NCBI GenBank assembly: GCA_900753165.1
Contig: CAADYC010000040.1
Location: forward strand, 1-10,892
DNA length: 10,892 nt
Reading direction: 5' to 3'
From: Clostridia bacterium
GTDB lineage: Bacteria; Bacillota; Clostridia; TANB77; CAG-508
Notes under the pieces: model-generated
Seen by the model: only the letters and a program-made list of their open reading frames with translations
Told to the model about the DNA's origin: nothing
Database searches by the model: none
Position numbers and translations under genes: made by a program
Shown here: positions 1 through 5,778 of the stretch, one piece after another
Position numbering within the stretch: the stretch's first letter is position 1
How the letters are laid out: each line of letters opens with the position of its first letter

Positions 1-105
1 ACCAAAATAATGTTACAAATTCTTAAGTAAATACTCTAAAGGGTCCTGTATTCGGGGTTTGTTAGAGTATTTACATTAGAATTTGTTATCATTATGTAGG
101 GAAGC
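1..105. repeat. Large imperfect palindrome / dispersed repeat, left copy
   Basis: Positions 27-39 and 62-74 are perfect 13-nt complements, and 16-23 and 78-85 are perfect 8-nt complements, separated by a 3x3 internal loop. The similarity of the two arms continues out to about 1-39 and 62-100 with one 1-nt offset. The loop is 40-61. The left arm (1-52) matches the reverse complement of 2718-2769 at 45 of 52 positions by my hand alignment. The element may extend beyond the start of the window. There is no T-tract after it, so it is not an obvious intrinsic terminator for an upstream gene. A MITE- or REP-like dispersed element or a recombination site are the main options. The structure is directly seen; its nature is inferred. 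Confidence 0.6.
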
Positions 106-202
106 CGAGAAAAATATGAAAACTATAAACATAAGGTATTTTAAATGTTATTTTTTAAGGTAATTTAGTAATTCAATTTCTGAAAATTTTTTATCAAAAG
201 TG

Positions 203-231
203 TTGACAAAAAAAAATCATAAGAATATAAT
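203..231 (+). promoter_or_regulatory. Consensus sigma-A promoter of the metal-efflux operon
   Basis: TTGACA at 203-208, a 17-nt spacer and TATAAT at 226-231: a perfect match to the vegetative consensus at optimal spacing. Transcription would start near 238, upstream of the repressor's Shine-Dalgarno at 272-277. This also shows that an in-frame GTG at 200 cannot be the translation start. Confidence 0.85.
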
Positions 232-239
232 AAAATTAC

Positions 240-259
240 ATATGAACAGTTATTCATAT
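240..259. promoter_or_regulatory. Probable ArsR/SmtB-family operator (dyad)
   Basis: ATATGAA (240-246) and TTCATAT (253-259) form a perfect 7-bp inverted repeat around a 6-nt centre. The half-site TGAACA and the overall size resemble the imperfect 12-2-12 operators known for SmtB/CzrA-type zinc and cadmium repressors. It covers the predicted transcription start, where a bound dimer would block initiation. The dyad is seen; the binding protein is inferred to be the product of the next gene. Confidence 0.7.
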
Positions 260-283
260 AATCAAATGAAAAGAGGTAAAAAA

Positions 284-637
284 ATGGAAGAAAATTTTGC
301 AGAATGCAACATATTGCATGAAGATACAGTAAAAAAAGTAAAACAAAAAATGCCAGAAGATGGCTTTATATACGACTTAGCAGAGTTATTTAAAGTATTT
401 GCAGATTCAACAAGAATGAAAATAATATACGCATTATTAGAAGAAGAATTATGTGTATGTGACATAGCAAATATAGTTGGAACAACACAATCAGCAATAT
501 CACATCAATTAAGATTACTAAAACAGTCAAAATTAGTGAAATTCAGAAGAGAAGGAAAAATAATATTTTACAGTTTAGATGATGACCACATTGCTCAAAT
601 TGTAAAGAAAGGAAGTGAACATATTGAAGAGTTATAA
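284..637 (+). CDS. ArsR/SmtB-family metal-sensing repressor (Zn/Cd type)
   Basis: A 117-aa winged-helix repressor expected to bind the dyad at 240-259 and release it when Zn(II), Cd(II) or Pb(II) binds. Residues 31-52 are the first helices. ELCVCDIA at 55-62 carries the thiolate pair Cys57/Cys59 typical of CadC and ArsR. TTQSAISHQLRLLK at 67-80 is the recognition helix, and KFRREGKIIFYSL at 86-98 is the wing. Two metal sites look intact: alpha3N (Cys8, His12, Cys57, Cys59) and alpha5 (Asp100, His102, His113, Glu116, spaced as in SmtB and CzrA). The start at 284 has AGAGGT at 272-277. An in-frame GTG at 200 lies upstream of the promoter and is excluded. The 3' end overlaps the ATPase gene, indicating one operon. 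Having both sites intact argues for a Zn/Cd/Pb sensor over an arsenic sensor, but the exact metal cannot be read from sequence. Confidence 0.93.
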   Translation: MEENFAECNILHEDTVKKVKQKMPEDGFIYDLAELFKVFADSTRMKIIYALLEEELCVCDIANIVGTTQSAISHQLRLLKQSKLVKFRREGKIIFYSLDDDHIAQIVKKGSEHIEEL

Positions 638-2687
638 ATATACATTAGAGGGATTAGATTGTGCAGCTTGTGCAAAAAAGGTAGAAGATGAAATAGCAAA
701 CACAGAAGGATATGAGGATGTAGTTGTTAATTTTTCAACATTAAAATTAACATTTAAAACAGATAAACCAAGTCCAAAAAAGGAAATCACAAAATTAGTT
801 CAAAAACTAGAACCAGATGTAGAAGTCCTAGAAGATGGTGAAGAAAATCATGATAAAGAAGAACATAATGGAAATGACATAGCAAGAATAATTGTGGGAA
901 TTGCAATATATATAATTGCTTTAATTGGAAAATTCAATACAACTATAACAAGTATATTAACAATAATAGTATTTGTTATATTGTTATATAAAACAGCCAA
1001 AAAAGGATTTAAACAATTATTTAAAAACAAAGTATTAGATGAAAATATGTTAATTGTAGTATCAGCAATTGGAGCATATTTAGTTGGAAAAAATTCAGAA
1101 GGATTAATGGTAATTACATTATATGAAATTGGAAAAATCCTAGAATCAAAAGCAGTTAACAAAACAAGAAAATCAATATCAGATTTAATGAACATAAAAC
1201 CAGAATATGCAAATTTAAAACAAGGTGAAGAATGGAAACAAGTAACACCAGACGAAGTAAAAATGGGTGATGTAATTCTTGTAAAAACAGGAGAAAAAAT
1301 ACCATTAGATGGTATTGTAATAAAAGGAAATGCTCAAATTGATAATTCAGCATTAACAGGTGAAAGCAAACTTATAGAAGTAGCAAGAAATAGCAAAGTT
1401 CTATCAGGAAGCATAAACGCAAATGGATTAATAGAAGTGAAAGTTGAGCAAACATATGAAAACAGTACGGTAAGTCAAATATTAAATTTAGTTGAAAATG
1501 CAACAGATAAAAAAGCAAAAACAGAGACGTTTGTATCAAAAACAGCAAAAATCTATACACCAGCTGTAATGGGGCTGGCATTATTAGTTGCAATATTCAT
1601 GCCACTAATTATAGCAGGAGTTACTTACAAAGAAAGTATTTATAAAGCACTAATATTCTTAGTAATTTCATGCCCATGCTCAATAGCAATATCAGTTCCA
1701 TTAAGTTATTTTTCAGGAATAGGTAAGGCATCTAAAAAAGGAATATTAATTAAAGGTAGCGATTATCTAGATGGAATAAAAGATATCAAAGAGATTATAT
1801 TTGACAAAACAGGAACAATTACAACAGGAAAATTTGCAGTATCAGAAATAAAGGCAATTGATGTAAATTTTACAGAACAAGATGTTTTAAAATATTTTGC
1901 AATGGGTGAAAAAAATTCAAATCATCCAATAGCAAAATCAATATTAAAAAAATATGAAGAAATATCAAAAGAAATAGAGAATGTTGAGAATTTTGAAGAA
2001 GTTTCAGGAAAAGGACTTCAATACAAATATGAAGGAAAAATAATAAAAATAGGAAATGCAGAATTTACAAATGCAAACAAAGAAAATATTGTTGGAACAG
2101 TTCTATACCTAAATATAGACGGAAATGTTGTTGGAAAAATAGTCCTAACAGACGAAATAAAACCATCAACAAAAGAAACAATGGAAAAACTTCATAAATT
2201 AGGAATAAACACAAAAATGTTTACAGGTGACAAAAAAGAAATTGCAGAAAAAATTGCAAAAGAAGTTGGCATAAAAGCAGTAAAATCAGAAATGTTACCA
2301 CAAGATAAATACAATGAATTAGATACAATAATTGCAAAAAGAGATGAACACCAAAAAGTTGCATTTGTTGGTGATGGAATAAATGATAGTCCAGTACTAG
2401 CAAGAGCAGATGTTGGAATTTCAATGGGAGGAATTGGTTCAAGTTCAGCAATAGAAGCTTCTGATGTTGTAATTATGACAGATGAACTTTCTAAAATTGT
2501 TGATGCAATTGAAGTTTCTAAAAAGACAAATAAAATTATTAAGCAAAATTTAATATTCTCAATAGGGGTAAAAATATTGACTTTAGTTTTAAGTTTATTA
2601 GGAGTTGCCGATATGTGGCAAGCAGTTTTTGCTGATGTTGGTGTTACTTTGATTACAATATTTAATACACTTAGAATTTTAAAATAA
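624..2687 (+). CDS. cadA: P1B-2-type heavy-metal (Zn/Cd/Pb) exporting ATPase
   Basis: A 687-aa membrane pump that exports divalent soft metals at the cost of ATP. In order: one HMA metal-binding domain (about 1-70) with GLDCAAC, Cys13 and Cys16; a His/Asp/Glu-rich linker (about 72-84); paired N-terminal membrane helices (about 85-175); the actuator loop with TGES from residue 245; the helix bearing Cys350-Pro-Cys352; DKTG with the phosphorylated Asp394; the nucleotide-site His434-Pro435; GDGIND from residue 583; and two last helices with the GVK and DVG motifs characteristic of the Zn/Cd/Pb subgroup. All catalytic elements are present, so the pump should be functional. The TTG at 624 is preferred because AGGAAG (610-615) lies 8 nt upstream; the in-frame GTG at 615 has that same site almost touching it. 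The gene overlaps the repressor by 14 nt, suggesting translational coupling. CadA versus ZntA naming is arbitrary here. Confidence 0.95.
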   Translation: MKSYKYTLEGLDCAACAKKVEDEIANTEGYEDVVVNFSTLKLTFKTDKPSPKKEITKLVQKLEPDVEVLEDGEENHDKEEHNGNDIARIIVGIAIYIIALIGKFNTTITSILTIIVFVILLYKTAKKGFKQLFKNKVLDENMLIVVSAIGAYLVGKNSEGLMVITLYEIGKILESKAVNKTRKSISDLMNIKPEYANLKQGEEWKQVTPDEVKMGDVILVKTGEKIPLDGIVIKGNAQIDNSALTGESKLIEVARNSKVLSGSINANGLIEVKVEQTYENSTVSQILNLVENATDKKAKTETFVSKTAKIYTPAVMGLALLVAIFMPLIIAGVTYKESIYKALIFLVISCPCSIAISVPLSYFSGIGKASKKGILIKGSDYLDGIKDIKEIIFDKTGTITTGKFAVSEIKAIDVNFTEQDVLKYFAMGEKNSNHPIAKSILKKYEEISKEIENVENFEEVSGKGLQYKYEGKIIKIGNAEFTNANKENIVGTVLYLNIDGNVVGKIVLTDEIKPSTKETMEKLHKLGINTKMFTGDKKEIAEKIAKEVGIKAVKSEMLPQDKYNELDTIIAKRDEHQKVAFVGDGINDSPVLARADVGISMGGIGSSSAIEASDVVIMTDELSKIVDAIEVSKKTNKIIKQNLIFSIGVKILTLVLSLLGVADMWQAVFADVGVTLITIFNTLRILK

Positions 2688-2713
2688 AAGAGGCAGACAA
2701 TGTCTCTTTTTTG
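2686..2713 (+). terminator. Intrinsic terminator of the metal-efflux operon
   Basis: AAAAGAGGCA (2686-2695) pairs with TGTCTCTTTT (2701-2710) over 10 bp with one G-U pair, around the 5-nt loop GACAA. A T-rich tail runs through 2712. It begins within the stop codon of the ATPase gene. Confidence 0.85.
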
Positions 2714-2717
2714 TTGC

Positions 2718-2769
2718 AATACAGAATCCTTTAGAGTATTTATATAAGAATTTGTAAAATTATTCCGGT
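2718..2769. repeat. Dispersed repeat, right copy (inverted relative to 1-52)
   Basis: Aligned by hand to the reverse complement of 1-52, 45 of 52 positions are identical, including the cores AATACAG, CCTTTAGAGTATTTA and AAGAATTTGTAA. Unlike the left copy it lacks the second arm, so it is not a full palindrome. It lies just after the operon terminator. The arsR-ATPase pair is therefore bracketed by inverted copies. Confidence 0.6.
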
Positions 2770-2933
2770 CGTATTCAAAATATATTCAAATTATCCTTCA
2801 TATATATTTTAAGAATTATTCTTATTGAATTGTAATCATTTTTTTATTAATTTAAAAAAATATAAAAAATCTCTTTTATAACTTAAAAACTTATGGTATA
2901 GTATAAGCATGAAATAAATATGCGAAAGAAAAA

Positions 2934-3058
2934 AGTTGAAAAATAATTACAATTTTGGCTGTGTCAAATTTGATTTAAAACGCGGTTACATACAACACGT
3001 ATGTGCCCTTGCCTTTTAAATTAAATTTTCCTTGCCAAAATTTAATTCTTTTCCAACT
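2934..3058 (+). repeat. 125-nt rod-like inverted repeat in the GH18 leader
   Basis: Nested complementarity runs from the ends to the centre. AGTTG (2934-2938) pairs with CAACT (3054-3058). AATTTTGGC (2951-2959) pairs perfectly with GCCAAAATT (3034-3042). The 15-nt arms 2966-2980 and 3014-3028 pair throughout, with one G-U. ACATAC (2988-2993) pairs with GTATGT (2999-3004) around the apical loop AACAC. There is no T-tract after it, and the ribosome binding site starts about 10 nt later. It could be a structured 5' leader RNA or an inserted palindromic element. I do not recognise it as a known riboswitch. Confidence 0.65.
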
Positions 3059-3089
3059 GGGATTTATTAAGGAAGGAATGAGATAAAAA

Positions 3090-4772
3090 ATGAAAACAAA
3101 AATGACAAAAGAACAAAAGAAAAAAAGAATAATAAAAATACTAATATCAATAATAGTAATAATATTAATAGGAATTATAGGATATAACATAAATAATCAT
3201 ATAATATTAGATAAAAACAAAAATATCAATTTAGTAATAAACAACAAAAATGTAACATCAAATCTAAAAAAAGAAATTATAATAGAAAATGATAATATAT
3301 ATTTGTCAAAGCAAGATTTGGGAAACTTTTTTGATAAATATATATATGAAGATACAGAAAATGATAATATAGTAACAACATATAATAACAAAATAGCATC
3401 AATAAGTTTAGAAGAAAATAAAATAAATATAAATGGTTCAAATAAAAGTACATATGCACATGCAGAAAATAGAGATGGAACAACTTATATTCCAATAACA
3501 GAATTAGAAGATGTGTATGGAATAGAAATTAAATACATAGAAAATTCAAGAGTATTAACAATAGATTCAACATCAAAAGAACAAAAAAAGGCAATAATAA
3601 CAAAAGATGTAGCAGTAAAATCTTCAACAAAATTTATAGCTAAAACTGTAGATAGAGTAAAAAAAGGAAGCTATGTTATAGTTGTATCAAATGATAATGG
3701 TTATGCAAAAATTAGAACTGAAAATGGAAAAGTAGGCTTTGTAAAATCTAATAAAATTACAAATATAGTTGTCGTTAGAGAAGAAATGCAAGAAAAAAAA
3801 CAAATTGAAGAAAAAGTAAATTTGGTTTGGGATTATTATTCAGAAGTTGCATCAGCACCTGATAGAACAGGAGTTACAATGGATGGAGTAAATGTTGTAT
3901 CACCAGCATTTTTCCACTTAAATTCAAAAGGAGAACTAACAGAAAATATAGGACAAGCAGGTAAAGATTATATAGAATGGGCACATTCAAATGGATATAA
4001 AGTATGGCCAATGGTTCAAAATGCAGGAAATGGAATGATAAATGTTACTTCAGATATAATGAATGATTATAATAAAAGACAAGAATTAATAAATGAAATT
4101 GTGTATTATTGTGTAAAATATAGATTAGATGGAATAAATATAGATTTTGAGAATATGAAACAAGAAGATAAAGATATGTATTCTAGATTTATAATAGAAT
4201 TAACACCTAGATTAAAAGATATGGGAATGGTTGTATCTGTTGATGTTACAGCACCAGATGGATCTGAAACATGGTCAATGTGCTTTGATAGAAATGTAAT
4301 AGGTGATGTTGCAGATTATATAGTATTTATGGCATATGATCAATATGGAACATCAAGTAATAAATCAGGAACAACAGCAGGATATGATTGGGTAAATGTA
4401 AGCTTAAATAAGTTTTTGAAAACTGAAGAAATAAAAAGTGACAAAATAATTTTAGCAATTCCATTATACACAAGACTATGGACAGAAGATAGTTCAGGAA
4501 AAGTAGTAAAACAAACTACAGTATCATTAAAAAATATTGATAAAACAATTCCAGATGGTGTAGAAAAACAATGGGATGATAATTTAAAACAATACTATGT
4601 AGAGTATCAAGATGGTCAATATACTAAGAAAATGTGGATAGAAGATGAAAAATCATTAAAAGAAAAAATTAGTTTAATTAAAAATAATAATTTGGCAGGA
4701 GTGGCATCTTGGGAAAAAGGCATGGAAACAGATAATTTTTGGACATTTTTAAAAGAAAGTATTGACTTTTAA
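3090..4772 (+). CDS. Membrane-anchored GH18 glycosidase with copper-amine-oxidase-like and SH3 domains
   Basis: A 560-aa cell-surface enzyme likely to cleave N-acetylglucosamine linkages in peptidoglycan or a related glycan. A Lys-rich N-terminus and one hydrophobic helix (about 13-32) form a signal anchor. Residues about 43-160 resemble the copper amine oxidase N-terminal-like domain common in clostridial surface proteins, and about 168-228 look like a bacterial SH3 wall-binding domain. From about 243 to the end is a GH18 barrel. DGINIDFE at 347-354 is the catalytic motif with Glu354 as the proton donor; DYIVFMAYDQYG and the late ASWEKGME strands also match. This architecture recalls YaaH/SleL- and YdhD-type spore or cortex glycosidases, which is an inference. 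The start has GGAAGG at 3071-3076, a rather long 13 nt away; the ATG at 3102 is an alternative. The gene ends inside the sigH promoter. Confidence 0.88.
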   Translation: MKTKMTKEQKKKRIIKILISIIVIILIGIIGYNINNHIILDKNKNINLVINNKNVTSNLKKEIIIENDNIYLSKQDLGNFFDKYIYEDTENDNIVTTYNNKIASISLEENKININGSNKSTYAHAENRDGTTYIPITELEDVYGIEIKYIENSRVLTIDSTSKEQKKAIITKDVAVKSSTKFIAKTVDRVKKGSYVIVVSNDNGYAKIRTENGKVGFVKSNKITNIVVVREEMQEKKQIEEKVNLVWDYYSEVASAPDRTGVTMDGVNVVSPAFFHLNSKGELTENIGQAGKDYIEWAHSNGYKVWPMVQNAGNGMINVTSDIMNDYNKRQELINEIVYYCVKYRLDGINIDFENMKQEDKDMYSRFIIELTPRLKDMGMVVSVDVTAPDGSETWSMCFDRNVIGDVADYIVFMAYDQYGTSSNKSGTTAGYDWVNVSLNKFLKTEEIKSDKIILAIPLYTRLWTEDSSGKVVKQTTVSLKNIDKTIPDGVEKQWDDNLKQYYVEYQDGQYTKKMWIEDEKSLKEKISLIKNNNLAGVASWEKGMETDNFWTFLKESIDF

Positions 4773-4791
4773 GGAACTTAAAAGATATAAT
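4762..4791 (+). promoter_or_regulatory. Promoter of sigH, overlapping the end of the GH18 gene
   Basis: TTGACT at 4762-4767, an 18-nt spacer and TATAAT at 4786-4791. The -35 lies in the last codons of the upstream gene. The predicted start of transcription (about 4798) is downstream of the first in-frame ATG (4790), leaving a short leader with GGAGG at 4809-4813. Confidence 0.75.
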
Positions 4792-4825
4792 GACTAAAAG
4801 TAACAAGCGGAGGTATTTTGGACAT

Positions 4826-5461
4826 ATGCAAAATAGTAACATATATTATACAACAGAAAAATATGCAAATTTAACAGACGAACAGATAATATCTCAAATA
4901 AAAGAAGGGGACGAACAAGCCTTAACATTTTTGCTAGACAAATATAAGGATTTAGTGAATTCAAAAGTTGGAAAATACTTTATAATTGGAGCAGAAAGAG
5001 AAGATATTATACAAGAAGGAATGATTGGCTTATATAAGGCAATTAAAGGTTTTGATGACTGTAAACAAAATACATTTAAAACATTTGCAAATTTGTGTAT
5101 AGAAAGACAATTAATTACAGCAATAAAAAGCTCTAATAGACAAAAGCATATGCCGCTTAATTCATATTTATCATTAAATACATCAGCATATGATAATGAT
5201 GAAGATGGAACTGAATTAATAGAAACTTTTGAAGTTGATACAATAGAAGATCCATTAGAAACTATAATGAAACAAGAATCATTTGATGAAATACAAAATG
5301 CAGTGCATAAATCTTTAAGTAAGTTTGAGGGACAGGTTCTAGAAAGATATATGCAAGGAGAAAGTTATGAAGTTATTGCGAAAAGACTTGATACACCTGT
5401 AAAATCAGTTGATAATGCAATACAGAGAATTAGAAAAAAAGCAATAAAAAACTTATTTTAA
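4826..5461 (+). CDS. sigH: RNA polymerase sigma-H factor (Spo0H type)
   Basis: A 211-aa sigma-70-family factor that in Firmicutes directs transition-state and early sporulation genes. Strong family signatures are visible: LTDEQIISQIKEGDEQAL near the N-terminus, GAEREDIIQEGMIGLYKAI (region 2 core), FANLCIERQLITAIKSSNRQ and KHMPLNSYLSL. The C-terminal region 4 is LERYMQGESYEVIAKRLDT followed by KSVDNAIQRIRKK. These match the Bacillus subtilis SigH sequence from memory, over essentially its whole length. Start choice: an in-frame ATG at 4790 sits inside the -10 hexamer of the gene's own promoter, so the ATG at 4826, with GGAGG 12 nt upstream, is preferred; initiation at 4790 would need read-through from the GH18 gene. 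A tRNA-Thr gene follows after 64 nt. Confidence 0.93.
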   Translation: MQNSNIYYTTEKYANLTDEQIISQIKEGDEQALTFLLDKYKDLVNSKVGKYFIIGAEREDIIQEGMIGLYKAIKGFDDCKQNTFKTFANLCIERQLITAIKSSNRQKHMPLNSYLSLNTSAYDNDEDGTELIETFEVDTIEDPLETIMKQESFDEIQNAVHKSLSKFEGQVLERYMQGESYEVIAKRLDTPVKSVDNAIQRIRKKAIKNLF

Positions 5462-5463
5462 AA

Positions 5464-5515
5464 AATGTCCTTTTTGGGACGGTTCTGTTTGGAAAATCGT
5501 CTTTAAAAGGACATT
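5464..5515 (+). repeat. Long hairpin between sigH and tRNA-Thr
   Basis: AATGTCCTTTT (5464-5474) and AAAAGGACATT (5505-5515) are perfect 11-bp complements. Inside, GACGGTT (5478-5484) pairs with AATCGTC (5495-5501) with one G-U pair. The loop is 5485-5494. No T-tract follows, so it is not a standard terminator. The GGGACGGTTCT core resembles short repeats I recall as recurrent in Firmicutes genomes. It could be a REP-like element or an RNA-processing signal ahead of the tRNA. Confidence 0.55.
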
Positions 5516-5525
5516 AAATATATAT

Positions 5526-5601
5526 GCTTGCATAGCTCAGTTGGTAGAGTGCAGCCTTGGTAAGGCTGAGGTCACGGGTTCAATTCCCGTTGTAAGCTCC
5601 A
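5526..5601 (+). tRNA. tRNA-Thr (anticodon GGT)
   Basis: A 76-nt cloverleaf. Acceptor GCTTGCA (5526-5532) pairs with TGTAAGC (5591-5597) with one G-U. The D arm contains AGTTGGTAGAGT. Anticodon stem CAGCC/GGCTG encloses loop TTGGTAA, giving anticodon GGT, which reads ACC and ACT. The T arm is ACGGG/CCCGT with TTCAATT. The discriminator is T5598 and the CCA end is encoded (5599-5601). G1-C72 and C2-G71 agree with threonine identity elements known from Escherichia coli. No convincing promoter of its own is visible, so it may be transcribed with sigH. Confidence 0.96.
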
Positions 5602-5606
5602 TAAAT

Positions 5607-5653
5607 AAAAACCATATAATTACTGTAGAATCAGTGTTTTATATGGTTTTTAA
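5607..5653 (+). terminator. Intrinsic terminator after tRNA-Thr
   Basis: A perfect 13-bp stem, AAAAACCATATAA (5607-5619) with TTATATGGTTTTT (5639-5651). The 19-nt loop holds a small inner ACTG/CAGT stem (5622-5625, 5632-5635). The 3' arm ends in the T-run. It likely ends the sigH-tRNA transcript. Confidence 0.85.
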
Positions 5654-5687
5654 CTTTTTAAATATAAGGAGTGAAAAAAGTTGTAAC

Positions 5688-5716
5688 TTGATTTTTATAC
5701 TATTTTATGTTAAACT
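5688..5716 (+). promoter_or_regulatory. Candidate promoter of the CapA-like lipoprotein gene
   Basis: TTGATT (5688-5693), a 17-nt spacer and TAAACT (5711-5716). A second candidate, TTGCAA (5721-5726) with TAGTAT (5743-5748) at 16-nt spacing, follows directly; either could serve. Both lie between the tRNA terminator and the gene's AGGAGG. Confidence 0.5.
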
Positions 5717-5778
5717 ATCATTGCAAAGTCAAGTACTTATTGTAGTATAAAACAAATAATAATTTAGGAGGAATACAT

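Larger units (their letters stand above)
2714..3089. other. Long intergenic region between the ATPase and GH18 genes
   Basis: This 376-nt stretch has no convincing gene. It contains the right repeat copy (2718-2769), a very AT-rich tract (2770-2890), a weak promoter-like TATAGT at 2897-2902 without a good -35, a 125-nt rod-like inverted repeat (2934-3058), and the GGAAGG ribosome binding site at 3071-3076. A minus-strand reading frame across part of it lacks coding character. Confidence 0.6.

Noticed and set aside
1..105. Intrinsic terminator of an upstream gene
   Set aside because: The hairpin is far larger than usual terminators, has a 22-nt loop, and no T-run follows it on either strand.
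200..283. Upstream GTG start giving a 28-residue extension of the repressor
   Set aside because: It overlaps the perfect -35 hexamer, would include the promoter and operator, and has no ribosome binding site. The ATG at 284 has AGAGGT at the right distance.
615..623. GTG at 615 as start of the ATPase
   Set aside because: Its only Shine-Dalgarno-like bases nearly touch it. The same AGGAAG lies 8 nt from the TTG at 624, immediately before the HMA domain. The GTG is not excluded, only less likely.
848..2719. Long minus-strand frames inside the ATPase gene, including one of 175 codons
   Set aside because: They are the Leu/Ile/Phe-rich complement of an AT-rich gene, with no ribosome binding site or recognisable domain.
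2975..3190. A 71-codon minus-strand reading frame
   Set aside because: It covers the palindromic leader and the start of the GH18 gene on the other strand, has no start signals, and its hydrophobic composition is just the complement of an A-rich coding strand.
5541..5750. A 69-codon plus-strand reading frame
   Set aside because: It lies across the tRNA-Thr and its terminator, has no ribosome binding site and no protein-like composition.
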